From positions 496,001 through 560,000 of the forward strand of contig NZ_JBLUWW010000002.1 of the NCBI RefSeq assembly GCF_048323655.1: a stretch of 64,000 bases of DNA, read 5' to 3'. Each line of letters starts with the position of its first letter. Positions within the stretch are counted from its first letter, which is position 1. The notes beneath the pieces were generated by a model that was not told where the DNA came from, did not search any database, and saw nothing but the letters and a program-made list of their open reading frames with translations. Both the position numbers and the translations under genes were made by a program. Of the stretch, positions 33,902-41,387 are shown piece by piece. The stretch is from Salinimicrobium soli (GTDB lineage Bacteria; Bacteroidota; Bacteroidia; Flavobacteriales; Flavobacteriaceae).

Positions 33902-34000
33902 GGCTTAAAGGGAAGATTGCACTTTCAGTTGAACCGACTGTTTCTTATGGAAATGAATGCAGGAAAATAGTTCTCAAAAAAGCCATTTTTGGATAGCCAT
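33902..34000. repeat. Long intergenic repeat R, copy 3 (99 bp)
   Basis: A near-identical counterpart of copy 1 over its whole length, including the variant palindrome CAAAAAAGCCATTTTTG at 33975-33991 and the GATAGCCAT end. It lies 28 bp downstream of the stop at 34028. Confidence 0.9.
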
Positions 34001-34027
34001 AGCTATCGCCTGTGTTTTTAGCCGGTG

Positions 34028-34480
34028 CTATTTTTGACTGGCAGAAACGGGGAAAGTCTGAATTACTTTTTCAAGCTGGTTTACAATTTGCGGAATAAAG
34101 GTCTGGTCGAACTCCAATTCAAAATCAAGAGAATTACCTGTTCCAGGACTATCCATAACTTTACATTGAGCTTCAAAGTGTCCGAGACCGTCACCTTTTA
34201 TCTTGATATCAATCTGTTCTTCTACAGTGCTAAAAATGGCAATTCCATCCATCTTTTCATAAAGTGCAGAAAGCTGTTCTTTAAAAATCTGAAAATCTGA
34301 GATCATTAAATCACATGCAAATTGTCCGGAAAAACCTCCAGCTTTGAGAGATACATTGGATTTTACCCACCTGTGATCCCAGTCGTCTTTGGCGTGAGGA
34401 TGAGCAAGTCTTATTACCTCAATTCTTAGAAAGTCTCCACCTTCTTTTAGTTCAAAAAATATGATTTCTTTCTGAGTCAT
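34028..34480 (-). CDS. WapI-family immunity protein
   Basis: A 150-residue soluble protein. The blocks DDWDHRWVKSNVSLKAGGF, SGQFACDLMISDFQIFKEQL, LYEKMDGIAIFSTVEEQIDI and KGDGLGHFEAQCKV followed by GTGNSLDFELEFDQTFIPQI match the WapI-type immunity family, named for the protein that neutralises the WapA contact-dependent toxin. No WapA-like or other toxin gene is present. The gene is flanked by repeat R copy 3 downstream and a boundary motif 4 bp upstream, as expected for a stand-alone cassette. Confidence 0.8.
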   Translation of the reverse strand: MTQKEIIFFELKEGGDFLRIEVIRLAHPHAKDDWDHRWVKSNVSLKAGGFSGQFACDLMISDFQIFKEQLSALYEKMDGIAIFSTVEEQIDIKIKGDGLGHFEAQCKVMDSPGTGNSLDFELEFDQTFIPQIVNQLEKVIQTFPVSASQK

Positions 34481-34483
34481 TAC

Positions 34484-34503
34484 AGTAACGCTAACGGGTC
34501 GTT
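34484..34503 (-). other. Array boundary motif, copy 6
   Basis: On the minus strand AACGACCCGTTAGCGTTAC. GTTAGCG resembles the R' core. It is 4 bp from the WapI-immunity start codon. The next 130 bp hold a hairpin (GAATTTCC/GGAAATTC) and no gene. Confidence 0.45.
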
Positions 34504-34639
34504 TATAATTAGTGCCGAAAAGGGGCGTGAGTATTTTCTACTGACGCACCTGATTTTGCAAAAGGAGCTGAATTTCCGATTAGGAAATTCAACTCGCAAT
34601 TGATTAAACACCGTGTTGGCTAAAGTTACAAATTCTCGA

Positions 34640-35608
34640 CTATTCCGTAATCTCAAATGTCTTCAGCAAATTTTTATCCGCCGCCATTGGTACTTCGGAA
34701 ATCAGGGCGTATTTACCAGGTTGGATATTTGCCTTAAAATAGGCCTTGGTCCCGGCAGGAGCTTCATTCACACCCCCAAGAAAGGTTAAGCCATTGGGGG
34801 CAGGCTCGATGAGTCCTTTAGGATCACGCCAGTCCATCCATGCCTCTAAAACATTTATGTCGGTATCTTTGTCCAACTTAACGAGATTAACGTCGTGCCC
34901 AACCCAATTCTCATAAGATTTTTGATCAATGAAATTCACAGAAAAAGTATAATTGCCGGCTTTGGTGGGTGGGTCAAATACAATTCCTGATTCACCGGAA
35001 ATATCGATGGAAACATCGGCTACAGGTTCTTCCAGGTTAGACTGCGCCTCTGAAACCACCAGCTTTTTGATCATACCCATATTAGTATGGGGCAATCCCG
35101 TATTCATTTTGACATAACATTCAATAAAATAAGTACCCGGCTCGAGTTTGAGGATGGTTTCTGCCGTATTCCCCGGGGATATCATACCCACACCGCCAGG
35201 CCACTTGACTTCGCTAAACCACTGTGGTATTCTGTTGAACTGATTAAATGCTTCTTCCGTTTTTCCTTCATTCATTAGATTAGCCCAATCACTAAATGGG
35301 GCAAGTATCCTTTCTCTTATAGTATCAAGTGTTTTTCCTTCGGGGTAGTCATCGATAAGGATAAAGTGGGTTTGAGTCGATTTGTTATGGTACCTCCATG
35401 TTACCCATCCGGAAGGGATCGTATCGGGCATTTGGAACTCCATAGTCTCGGTGGTGATGTCGACTACGTCAGTGGGTTTGGCATTTGCTTCCTTAACTTC
35501 TTGTAGAGCATCTTCCTGTTGATTTTTATCAGACTTGCAGGAATGCACGAAAGATAAAGCTACTACCGACAATATCAAGGGTAGCAAGGTTGATTTTTGG
35601 ATTTTCAT
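34640..35608 (-). CDS. Lipoprotein with two cupredoxin-like beta domains
   Basis: A 322-residue protein with a lipoprotein signal (SVVALSFVHSC), an acidic linker, a first beta-sandwich (VVDITTETMEFQMPDTIPSG to LEPGTYFIECYVKMN) and a second (FSVNFIDQKSYENWVGHDVN to IQPGKYALISEVPM). The domains resemble cupredoxins, but the usual Cys and His ligands for copper are not evident, so it may use the fold for another purpose. It is larger than the other array genes and lies between boundaries at 34484 and 35739. Confidence 0.6.
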   Translation of the reverse strand: MKIQKSTLLPLILSVVALSFVHSCKSDKNQQEDALQEVKEANAKPTDVVDITTETMEFQMPDTIPSGWVTWRYHNKSTQTHFILIDDYPEGKTLDTIRERILAPFSDWANLMNEGKTEEAFNQFNRIPQWFSEVKWPGGVGMISPGNTAETILKLEPGTYFIECYVKMNTGLPHTNMGMIKKLVVSEAQSNLEEPVADVSIDISGESGIVFDPPTKAGNYTFSVNFIDQKSYENWVGHDVNLVKLDKDTDINVLEAWMDWRDPKGLIEPAPNGLTFLGGVNEAPAGTKAYFKANIQPGKYALISEVPMAADKNLLKTFEITE

Positions 35609-35738
35609 AATATTGGTTTTTGGTTAGTGGTTGTTTTAAAGAACTTTATCATTAAAGAATTGATTGTATTTCTAAATATATAATAATTAATCAATTACGT
35701 ATTTTGTTCTTTAGAATATCGCGTGGTGAAATTATGAA

Positions 35739-35760
35739 GCGCAACGGTCCCGGTTATCGC
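35739..35760 (-). other. Array boundary motif, copy 7
   Basis: On the minus strand GCGATAACCGGGACCGTTGCGC, very close to copies 4 and 5. It is 131 bp upstream of the lipoprotein start at 35608. Confidence 0.5.
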
Positions 35761-35862
35761 GTCGGAAGCATCGGTAGGCGGGACGTGATCCAGAACCATC
35801 GCGACTACCCTTAGTTTCAAGATAACCGTGAATTTTGAGGTAACTAAACTAATTAAGGATCA

Positions 35863-36798
35863 TTAACTTTTGGCTAGAATAAAATCAAAGTTGACTGTTA
35901 CTTCGTCTCCAACTTTTATAGTTCCAAGTAACATGACAGGCGGCTCCATACCAAAGTCTGTCATCTTTAATTTTTTGGAAACTGTCAGGTGCAAATCGCC
36001 ATTTGGTAATTTTTTTCCAACTGCCGATATAGGAACCGATTTACTCACTCCGGCCATGCTCAATGTGCCATTGGTATCCATTTGAACAGCCTGGGAATCA
36101 TTTGTTTTTACCGCGGCATTATTGAACGAATAAGTGATGTAAGGATATTTATCTGAATTAAAGGTTTCATAAGTTTTTTTATCCATTTTATCTCCTTTTT
36201 CACTTATTATACCCTTCACAGTAATTTTAATTTCTGCGTCTTTTACCAGGGTGACCACTTCGTCTTCTAATTCAAATGTACCCTTGCCTTCAATTTTAGT
36301 AATATTGGATTCCCACTCGTGCAAGGAGGAAGTGCCCTGAACTGTTGCCTTTACAGATTTCATAGTAAAGGCGGCATTCACCGGTGCTTCCGGCTTTTCA
36401 ACAACTTTATCTTGAGGTTTATCAACAATTACTGGTGTCGGCTTATCATTCTCAACCGGTTTAGGCGATTCGACAGTTGTTTCTGGCTTAGCGACAACTG
36501 GTGATTCAGGCTTTTCTGTTGTTGTTTTTTTATCAATAACTGGTGATTTAGGTTTTTCTGTTTTTATTTCTTTCTCAGCAACTATTGGTTCAGGTTCATC
36601 GATGTTTGTTTCTAAACTGTCAATATCCTTTACATCAGAACTATCTATATACTGTTCTACTTGAGATGGGACTTCTGAAGTAGAGGAGTTTATTTGAGTT
36701 TCTGGTTGGGTGTCATCCGTTTTAGGATTTTTGCATTGTACGAAGACCGTAGTAATTACCATACAAAAGGCAATTAGTAATAAAGAATATTTTTTCAT
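35863..36798 (-). CDS. YceI-family lipoprotein with a Pro/Glu/Lys repeat linker
   Basis: A 311-residue protein. A lipoprotein signal (MVITTVFVQC) is followed by about 110 residues of low-complexity sequence made of EKPxxPV-type repeats. A YceI-like beta-barrel occupies residues 140-311: STSEWES is replaced here by GTSSLHEWESNI, followed by YPYITYSFNNAAV, GTLSMAGVSKSV and KMTDFGMEPP. YceI domains bind polyisoprenoid-type lipids in a closed barrel. The linker probably lets the domain reach across the periplasm. Upstream is boundary copy 8. Confidence 0.85.
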   Translation of the reverse strand: MKKYSLLLIAFCMVITTVFVQCKNPKTDDTQPETQINSSTSEVPSQVEQYIDSSDVKDIDSLETNIDEPEPIVAEKEIKTEKPKSPVIDKKTTTEKPESPVVAKPETTVESPKPVENDKPTPVIVDKPQDKVVEKPEAPVNAAFTMKSVKATVQGTSSLHEWESNITKIEGKGTFELEDEVVTLVKDAEIKITVKGIISEKGDKMDKKTYETFNSDKYPYITYSFNNAAVKTNDSQAVQMDTNGTLSMAGVSKSVPISAVGKKLPNGDLHLTVSKKLKMTDFGMEPPVMLLGTIKVGDEVTVNFDFILAKS

Positions 36799-36911
36799 GA
36801 TGGTTATTTAGATTGATTAATTACAAAGGTTGAATTGGTTATTTCTCCTTTAAATTTGAAGCTTTATCTTTTTAGTGATTTAGGTAAATTCTAATTTTAG
36901 AACCTATCAAT

Positions 36912-36936
36912 GTTTGCCAGCGGTCCCGGCTATCCC
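36912..36936 (-). other. Array boundary motif, copy 8
   Basis: On the minus strand GATAGCCGGGACCGCTGGCAAAC, related to copy 7 with a few changes. It lies 114 bp upstream of the YceI start. Confidence 0.4.
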
Positions 36937-36999
36937 CTGAGGGAAGGCAGGGACTTGGGGAACGTAAATGTTCGGTTAAGTAATTATTTTAAAGGTAGT

Positions 37000-37016
37000 C
37001 AAAAATGGCATTTTTG
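37000..37016. repeat. Palindrome CAAAAATGGCATTTTTG (family P copy)
   Basis: A perfect member, 52 bp downstream of the stop at 37068. It is preceded by GGTAGT and followed by a TTAACCG element at 37041-37047, the same order as at 30114 and 32933. Confidence 0.85.
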
Positions 37017-37067
37017 AGAGGTATTCCGCTATTTAATCGTTAACCGATGGCGGCAAACTTTTTAGCT

Positions 37068-37337
37068 CTACAAACAACTACAACCGAACAAATCAATTTC
37101 TTCATACCACAAATAAATTAGTTCATCCTTTTCATTAACTAAAATTAATGCTCTGGACGGAGTATCTAATTCATTATTTATCGGGAATGTATCTGCAAAT
37201 GCAAAAAACAAATTATTCGTGCCTTTAACTCTTGCAAAAGTTTTGCGTTTGTCAGTTATTTTCCCCTGAAAACAGCAGGTTTTCCAAGTCTTTATAAATC
37301 TATAAAAATTAATCGTCAGGGTCATGAGGAAAACCAT
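37068..37337 (-). CDS. Short hypothetical protein, possibly a gene fragment
   Basis: An 89-residue frame at most; the second ATG at 37325 is an alternative. The C-terminal part (DTPSRALILVNEKDELIYLW, then EEIDLFGCSCL) reads like a real domain end, while the N-terminal 35 residues look less protein-like. No family is recognised. It may be the 3' remnant of a longer gene at the right end of the array, or a small cassette gene. Confidence 0.4.
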   Translation of the reverse strand: MVFLMTLTINFYRFIKTWKTCCFQGKITDKRKTFARVKGTNNLFFAFADTFPINNELDTPSRALILVNEKDELIYLWYEEIDLFGCSCL

Positions 37338-37615
37338 ACTGCTGCTTTTTTACTCTGAAATTTTTGTTGGTAAAACGACCTCTTAATCTACCGGTTTCCT
37401 GTTTCTAACATACCAACTGAACTCGCTTTAGAACCTTCTCTTGAGCTGTAACTGCCTAATTATTAAGCTTTTATTGTTGTTTTAGGTTTTTAAATTGTGT
37501 AATTTTATAAATCCCCTTATTCCTCACCCGGGGACGGAGAAGGAATTCCCCTTTTTTACATGGCTCCAAAGTTTTCTGAATACAATTCATTTCGTATAAC
37601 TAAAATTATTGTGCT

Positions 37616-38146
37616 ATGAAAACTCTTACAAATACAGTAGTAATGAGCTGCCTGCTCCTTTTTATGATGGGGTGCAGTTCAGATGATGACGCCGGCCCAG
37701 CTCAAGACCCCTTCGTGGAACCCGCTGTTTTAGGAACAGTGACCTTCGAGGATGATCCGGAAGTGCAATACAACCTTCACCAGGGGATCCTGAGAATACC
37801 TGTTGTGAGATCAGAAGAATGGGTGCTACAGGTTGCCACAAAGAACTGGATGTCCAGGGAAGACGGAATAGAGGTAAGCTTTTCTTTCAATTCCTTTTCA
37901 GAAGATGAATTAGAGATGGGATCCTATACCGTTAAAGAAGAAGCAGATATGCCCGGCACAGTGGAAGTATATGGCAGTGCCGGAGGGAATGTGTTTGCTG
38001 CCCTTCACGGAACTGTAGTTGTTTCAATGGAAAATAATATTTATACCATAACCTGGGAAACCACCGGAAGTTTCTGGGGTGGTGATGAAACCGGCAGCAG
38101 TGGCCAATACTCGGGAGTTTTAGCGCATATCATTCCCAACTATTAA
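37616..38146 (+). CDS. CSSDD lipoprotein family, tandem paralogue 1
   Basis: A 176-residue lipoprotein with signal MKTLTNTVVMSCLLLFMMGC and then SSDDD. Mature-part motifs shared by all four paralogues are a short GTVTF strand, TKNWMSREDGIEV in the middle, LEMGSYTVKEE, and a C-terminal YTITWETTG with an aromatic residue. It is probably an all-beta domain exposed in the periplasm or on the surface. The function is unknown and I recognise no named family. It is the first of four same-strand copies and ends at a strong terminator, so it is probably transcribed separately. Confidence 0.75.
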   Translation: MKTLTNTVVMSCLLLFMMGCSSDDDAGPAQDPFVEPAVLGTVTFEDDPEVQYNLHQGILRIPVVRSEEWVLQVATKNWMSREDGIEVSFSFNSFSEDELEMGSYTVKEEADMPGTVEVYGSAGGNVFAALHGTVVVSMENNIYTITWETTGSFWGGDETGSSGQYSGVLAHIIPNY

Positions 38147-38626
38147 TACATAATAAGGAACGGGAGGAGGTTGGATCAATGGTCCTAAACCTCCTCCTGT
38201 TTTTTTTGGGTGAATTTCTTAGCCGATCCTTTTGAAGATCGCTCCATTCTGTCCTTATATACTCCTCGAAACTAAAGGATCCTACCCGCTTTTTCCCTAG
38301 AATATTCTGTGAAGTATTCCGGGGAAAAGTTGTTATAATATTAATGAAAACCGGGAGGGTCAAGGATCGGAAATTTCTGAAAATGTGTTAAGCAAACATT
38401 GGTTTTTTTGGTCAATGCCTGAATTTCTGTGCCTGAAAGCCTGTTAAAAAAGTGAAAAATATTTTCTGAAGCTCTATCTGTAGAAATTAACCATAACTAA
38501 CTGAAATATTGTGAGTTATGTTTATTTTGATGAAAAGGGAATAGCTTAAATTTATTTATACCAAATCTAATCTACTGCGGTAATTGCCCGGGAAGCATCC
38601 TGCTGATTGTTATACACTACTAAAAC
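38147..38626. other. 480-bp gene-free stretch between paralogues 1 and 2
   Basis: It contains the terminator at 38163-38208 and then AT-rich sequence with no credible reading frame. The promoter of paralogue 2 must lie near its right end, but no clear TAnnTTTG box was found. Confidence 0.5.
38163..38208 (+). terminator. Strong rho-independent terminator after paralogue 1
   Basis: A 10-bp perfect stem GGAGGAGGTT/AACCTCCTCC followed by a run of nine T residues, 16 bp after the stop codon. Confidence 0.85.
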
Positions 38627-38635
38627 ATGTGTGCT

Positions 38636-39181
38636 ATGAAAACAACTACAACTCTTTTGGTTGCGATGGGCTGTTTCCTCCTGTTCTCTACAGGTTGCAG
38701 TTCTGATGACGACGCTATGGTAACTATGCCCCCTACCAATGACGAACCAACTGTTTACGGAAGCGTGACCATCGATGGTTCATTAATACCGTTGAAGGAT
38801 TATGTGCTTCATCAGGGGCAGTTAAAGTATTCCTATACCAGTGAGTATACCGTGCTAAAACTCTACACCAGGGACTGGGCTTCCAGGGAAAACGGCGTAT
38901 TGATCACTTTTTCCTTTAGCTCACCTATCCTAATCGATCTTGAGATGGGGACCTATGTTATAAGTGATGGTGCGCATTCTGATGGGACAGTGGATATACA
39001 GCAGCTTTTTTACCCTAACAAACCATTTTTTGATCTCGACGGGGGAACCGTGAATATTTCTAGAACTAACGACATCTACACAATTACCTGGGAAGTCTCA
39101 GGATATTTCCTGAATGAGGGTGAGGCAACAATTTCAGGGCATTACACCGGTCCTGTAGTGCACATTTATCCTGCCTGGTGA
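38636..39181 (+). CDS. CSSDD lipoprotein family, tandem paralogue 2
   Basis: The protein has 181 residues from the ATG at 38636. The upstream ATG at 38627 is less likely, because GTGCT before the start is the same as in paralogue 1. The signal ends LLFSTGC, then SSDDD. It keeps the family pattern: YGSVTIDG, TRDWASRENGVLI, IDLEMGTYVISDG and YTITWEVSGYF. It is the most diverged of the four. The function is unknown. Confidence 0.72.
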   Translation: MKTTTTLLVAMGCFLLFSTGCSSDDDAMVTMPPTNDEPTVYGSVTIDGSLIPLKDYVLHQGQLKYSYTSEYTVLKLYTRDWASRENGVLITFSFSSPILIDLEMGTYVISDGAHSDGTVDIQQLFYPNKPFFDLDGGTVNISRTNDIYTITWEVSGYFLNEGEATISGHYTGPVVHIYPAW

Positions 39182-39244
39182 GCTTCAGGATAGGCAAAAG
39201 ACATGAATTCTCCATTCTACAACTAACTTTTTAAATATATCACC

Positions 39245-39751
39245 ATGAGAACAAAGGTATTTTTTATGAGCTTTATTATGCTGTTTCTTACAGCCTGCAG
39301 CTCAGATGACGAAGCTCCTGTGGTTAATCAGGATCCATACGTGCCACCTCCAATTTTGGGAATCGTAGAGGTAGGGGGTGATGAATTCAAATTAAATATG
39401 GGAACAATTGGCCTATGGGAAGAGCATTATTGGGTGGTAAGTCTGGAGACATTGAACTGGATGAGCCGGGATGATGGCGCCCACGTTGACTTCGTTTTCT
39501 ATTCCTCTGATGACCAGAGATTAGAATCGGGTACTTATGCTGTAGATCCCGAATTGGAGTCCCCCTTGACGGTAATTGTATTGGAGCAATTCCCAGCAGG
39601 ATATTTTGATACTGTTAACGGGGATGTAACCGTGGCAGAAGACAACGGTATTTATACAATAAGTTGGAAGGTTAGAGGGTATTTCTGGGGAGGAGGATTT
39701 TTGTATACGAGCAGCGGTAACTTTATTGGCCATCTCCTTCCAGGACCGTAA
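39245..39751 (+). CDS. CSSDD lipoprotein family, tandem paralogue 3
   Basis: A 168-residue lipoprotein. The signal MRTKVFFMSFIMLFLTAC and the first codons of the mature protein are nearly identical in DNA to paralogue 4. The body has LNWMSRDDGAHV, RLESGTYAVD and YTISWKVRGYFWGG. The close match at the 5' end and wider difference downstream suggest either conversion between copies or selection on the mature part. The function is unknown. Confidence 0.72.
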   Translation: MRTKVFFMSFIMLFLTACSSDDEAPVVNQDPYVPPPILGIVEVGGDEFKLNMGTIGLWEEHYWVVSLETLNWMSRDDGAHVDFVFYSSDDQRLESGTYAVDPELESPLTVIVLEQFPAGYFDTVNGDVTVAEDNGIYTISWKVRGYFWGGGFLYTSSGNFIGHLLPGP

Positions 39752-39857
39752 TGGGTTCTTAGGGATTTAAGCTATGGTGAAATGGTGAACGGACTATTTT
39801 AAATGAATAACAGGTTCCCAGTTCTGTTTAAGGCAATGAATTTTAAAGTTTAAGACT

Positions 39858-40385
39858 ATGAAAACAAAAGTATTTTTAATGAGCTTTTTTATGCTGTTTC
39901 TTACAGCCTGCAGCTCAGATGACGAAGCTAATCCAGTAGCTCAGGATCCCTTTGTAAAACCAACTGTCTTGGGAACAGTAACTTTACCGGGAGGTCAGGT
40001 AGATACCTATTACCTTCACCAGGGGACTCTGAAAATACCTGTTGAAACTACAGACGAGTGGGTGTTACAATTAGCCACCAAAAATTGGATGTCCAGGGAA
40101 GACGGAATAGAAGTAATTTTTACTTTTAATTCCCTTTCTGAAAGTGAACTGGAAATTGGAAGCTATACTGTCAAAGAAGAAGCAAAAACTCCGGGTACGG
40201 TAGAAGTTTTTAGCGAAACTTTACCATTTTTCTATATCGGGACTCACGGTACTGTAATTCTGTCGAAAACTAATGATACCTATACAATTACCTGGGAAAC
40301 TTTTGGATGGATTTGGGGGTCAGGGACAACTTTAAATGACGGTCAATATTCCGGCCCTTTGACACCTATTGTACCTTCCAATTAG
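39858..40385 (+). CDS. CSSDD lipoprotein family, tandem paralogue 4
   Basis: A 175-residue lipoprotein whose signal region copies paralogue 3 but whose mature body is closest to paralogue 1 (TKNWMSREDGIEV, SYTVKEEAKTPGTVEV, YTITWETFGW). The mosaic pattern points to recombination within the cluster. A weak stem (AGGAAAAGG/CCTCTTCCT, 40399-40431) follows the stop and may end transcription. Confidence 0.72.
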   Translation: MKTKVFLMSFFMLFLTACSSDDEANPVAQDPFVKPTVLGTVTLPGGQVDTYYLHQGTLKIPVETTDEWVLQLATKNWMSREDGIEVIFTFNSLSESELEIGSYTVKEEAKTPGTVEVFSETLPFFYIGTHGTVILSKTNDTYTITWETFGWIWGSGTTLNDGQYSGPLTPIVPSN

Positions 40386-40655
40386 AAAAGGTCGGTGTAG
40401 GAAAAGGTTTTTTACTTATGTACCTCTTCCTGTATTTGAATTTATTCCGTATGAAGTGGGAGTCGGGTGAATTACCTCCATTAATAATAGGCAACTCATT
40501 GGCTTTTCACCTGACCTCTCAGGAAGTAAAACTATTCCAGGAGGGGACATTACACCGGGACTTTAGAAATTATTGCTCCCGGTAATTAAGTTTTTTATAG
40601 TATAGGTGGAAGTTTCCTGGTCTAAAATTAACGGGGTAGTTCATAATAGATTTCT

Positions 40656-41387
40656 TTATTCAAATAGGTCTAAGGTATAATCCAGTAATTGAGCATCTCC
40701 GGGTTTCCCATGCCCCGGGATCACTAGTTCGACTTCAGGATAAGCGTTTTTGATCTTTTGCACAGTTTGAGACCATTCCAGTGGGCTGGCATCGGCGAGG
40801 TTACCTTTGCCGGCCCCTATTTCTTTTATAAGACAGCCTCCAAATAGCACATTCTGAGAGGGAATATAAGCCACAACATTATCTGCTGTATGGCCTTTTC
40901 CAAAATGCTTTATAAGAGTGTTCTCATCTCCGCAGCTTAGTTGCAGCTCACTTTTGAATTTGTGCTGTGGTAAAACCTCTCCCTTTTCGGCAGCCAATTT
41001 AACCGTAAGTTCATGGGCATAAGAGGCGATACCTCTTTCATGGAATACCGCCAGCCCGCCAAGGCAATCAATATGGAAATGGGTGACCACCACCGCCTTT
41101 ATTTTTTGATCCTTCTCTTTTTCGATCCAATCAATCAGCTCTTCGCTGGCCTGCGAATTTACCGGGGTGTCGAAAACGATCGTCTCCTTTCCATCAAAAT
41201 AGATCATTCCGTTGCAGGGAACATCTCCAAAATTTTCAGTTTTAAGAAACGAAATATGCTGAAATACGTTCTCCCTTATCTTTTCGATCTTCAGGTTTTT
41301 AGTATCATAGATCTGTCCCGCGCAAGAGAAAGAAATCAAACAGCTAATAAGAAAGGAGATAGCGGAAAGTAATTGGTTACCACCCAT
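40656..41387 (-). CDS. Subclass B1 metallo-beta-lactamase
   Basis: The protein has about 243 residues from the ATG at 41387, with a signal peptide (LLSAISFLISCLISFSCAG). All zinc ligands of subclass B1 are present: HFHID gives His103, His105 and Asp107; His166 lies in GKGHTADN; Cys185 in FGGCLIK with Lys188; and His226 in PGHGKPGD. The GKGNLADA loop contains the expected Asn. It should be a periplasmic broad-spectrum beta-lactamase of the BlaB/IND-like flavobacterial kind. The frame extends to 41450, but the chosen start overlaps the esterase stop by 11 bp, a sign of translational coupling. It is probably a chromosomal intrinsic enzyme. Confidence 0.9.
   Translation of the reverse strand: MGGNQLLSAISFLISCLISFSCAGQIYDTKNLKIEKIRENVFQHISFLKTENFGDVPCNGMIYFDGKETIVFDTPVNSQASEELIDWIEKEKDQKIKAVVVTHFHIDCLGGLAVFHERGIASYAHELTVKLAAEKGEVLPQHKFKSELQLSCGDENTLIKHFGKGHTADNVVAYIPSQNVLFGGCLIKEIGAGKGNLADASPLEWSQTVQKIKNAYPEVELVIPGHGKPGDAQLLDYTLDLFE

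Noticed and set aside
38130..38363. Minus-strand frame of 77 codons after lipoprotein paralogue 1
   Set aside because: It reads through the strong terminator stem of that gene and has an arginine-rich, non-protein-like sequence.
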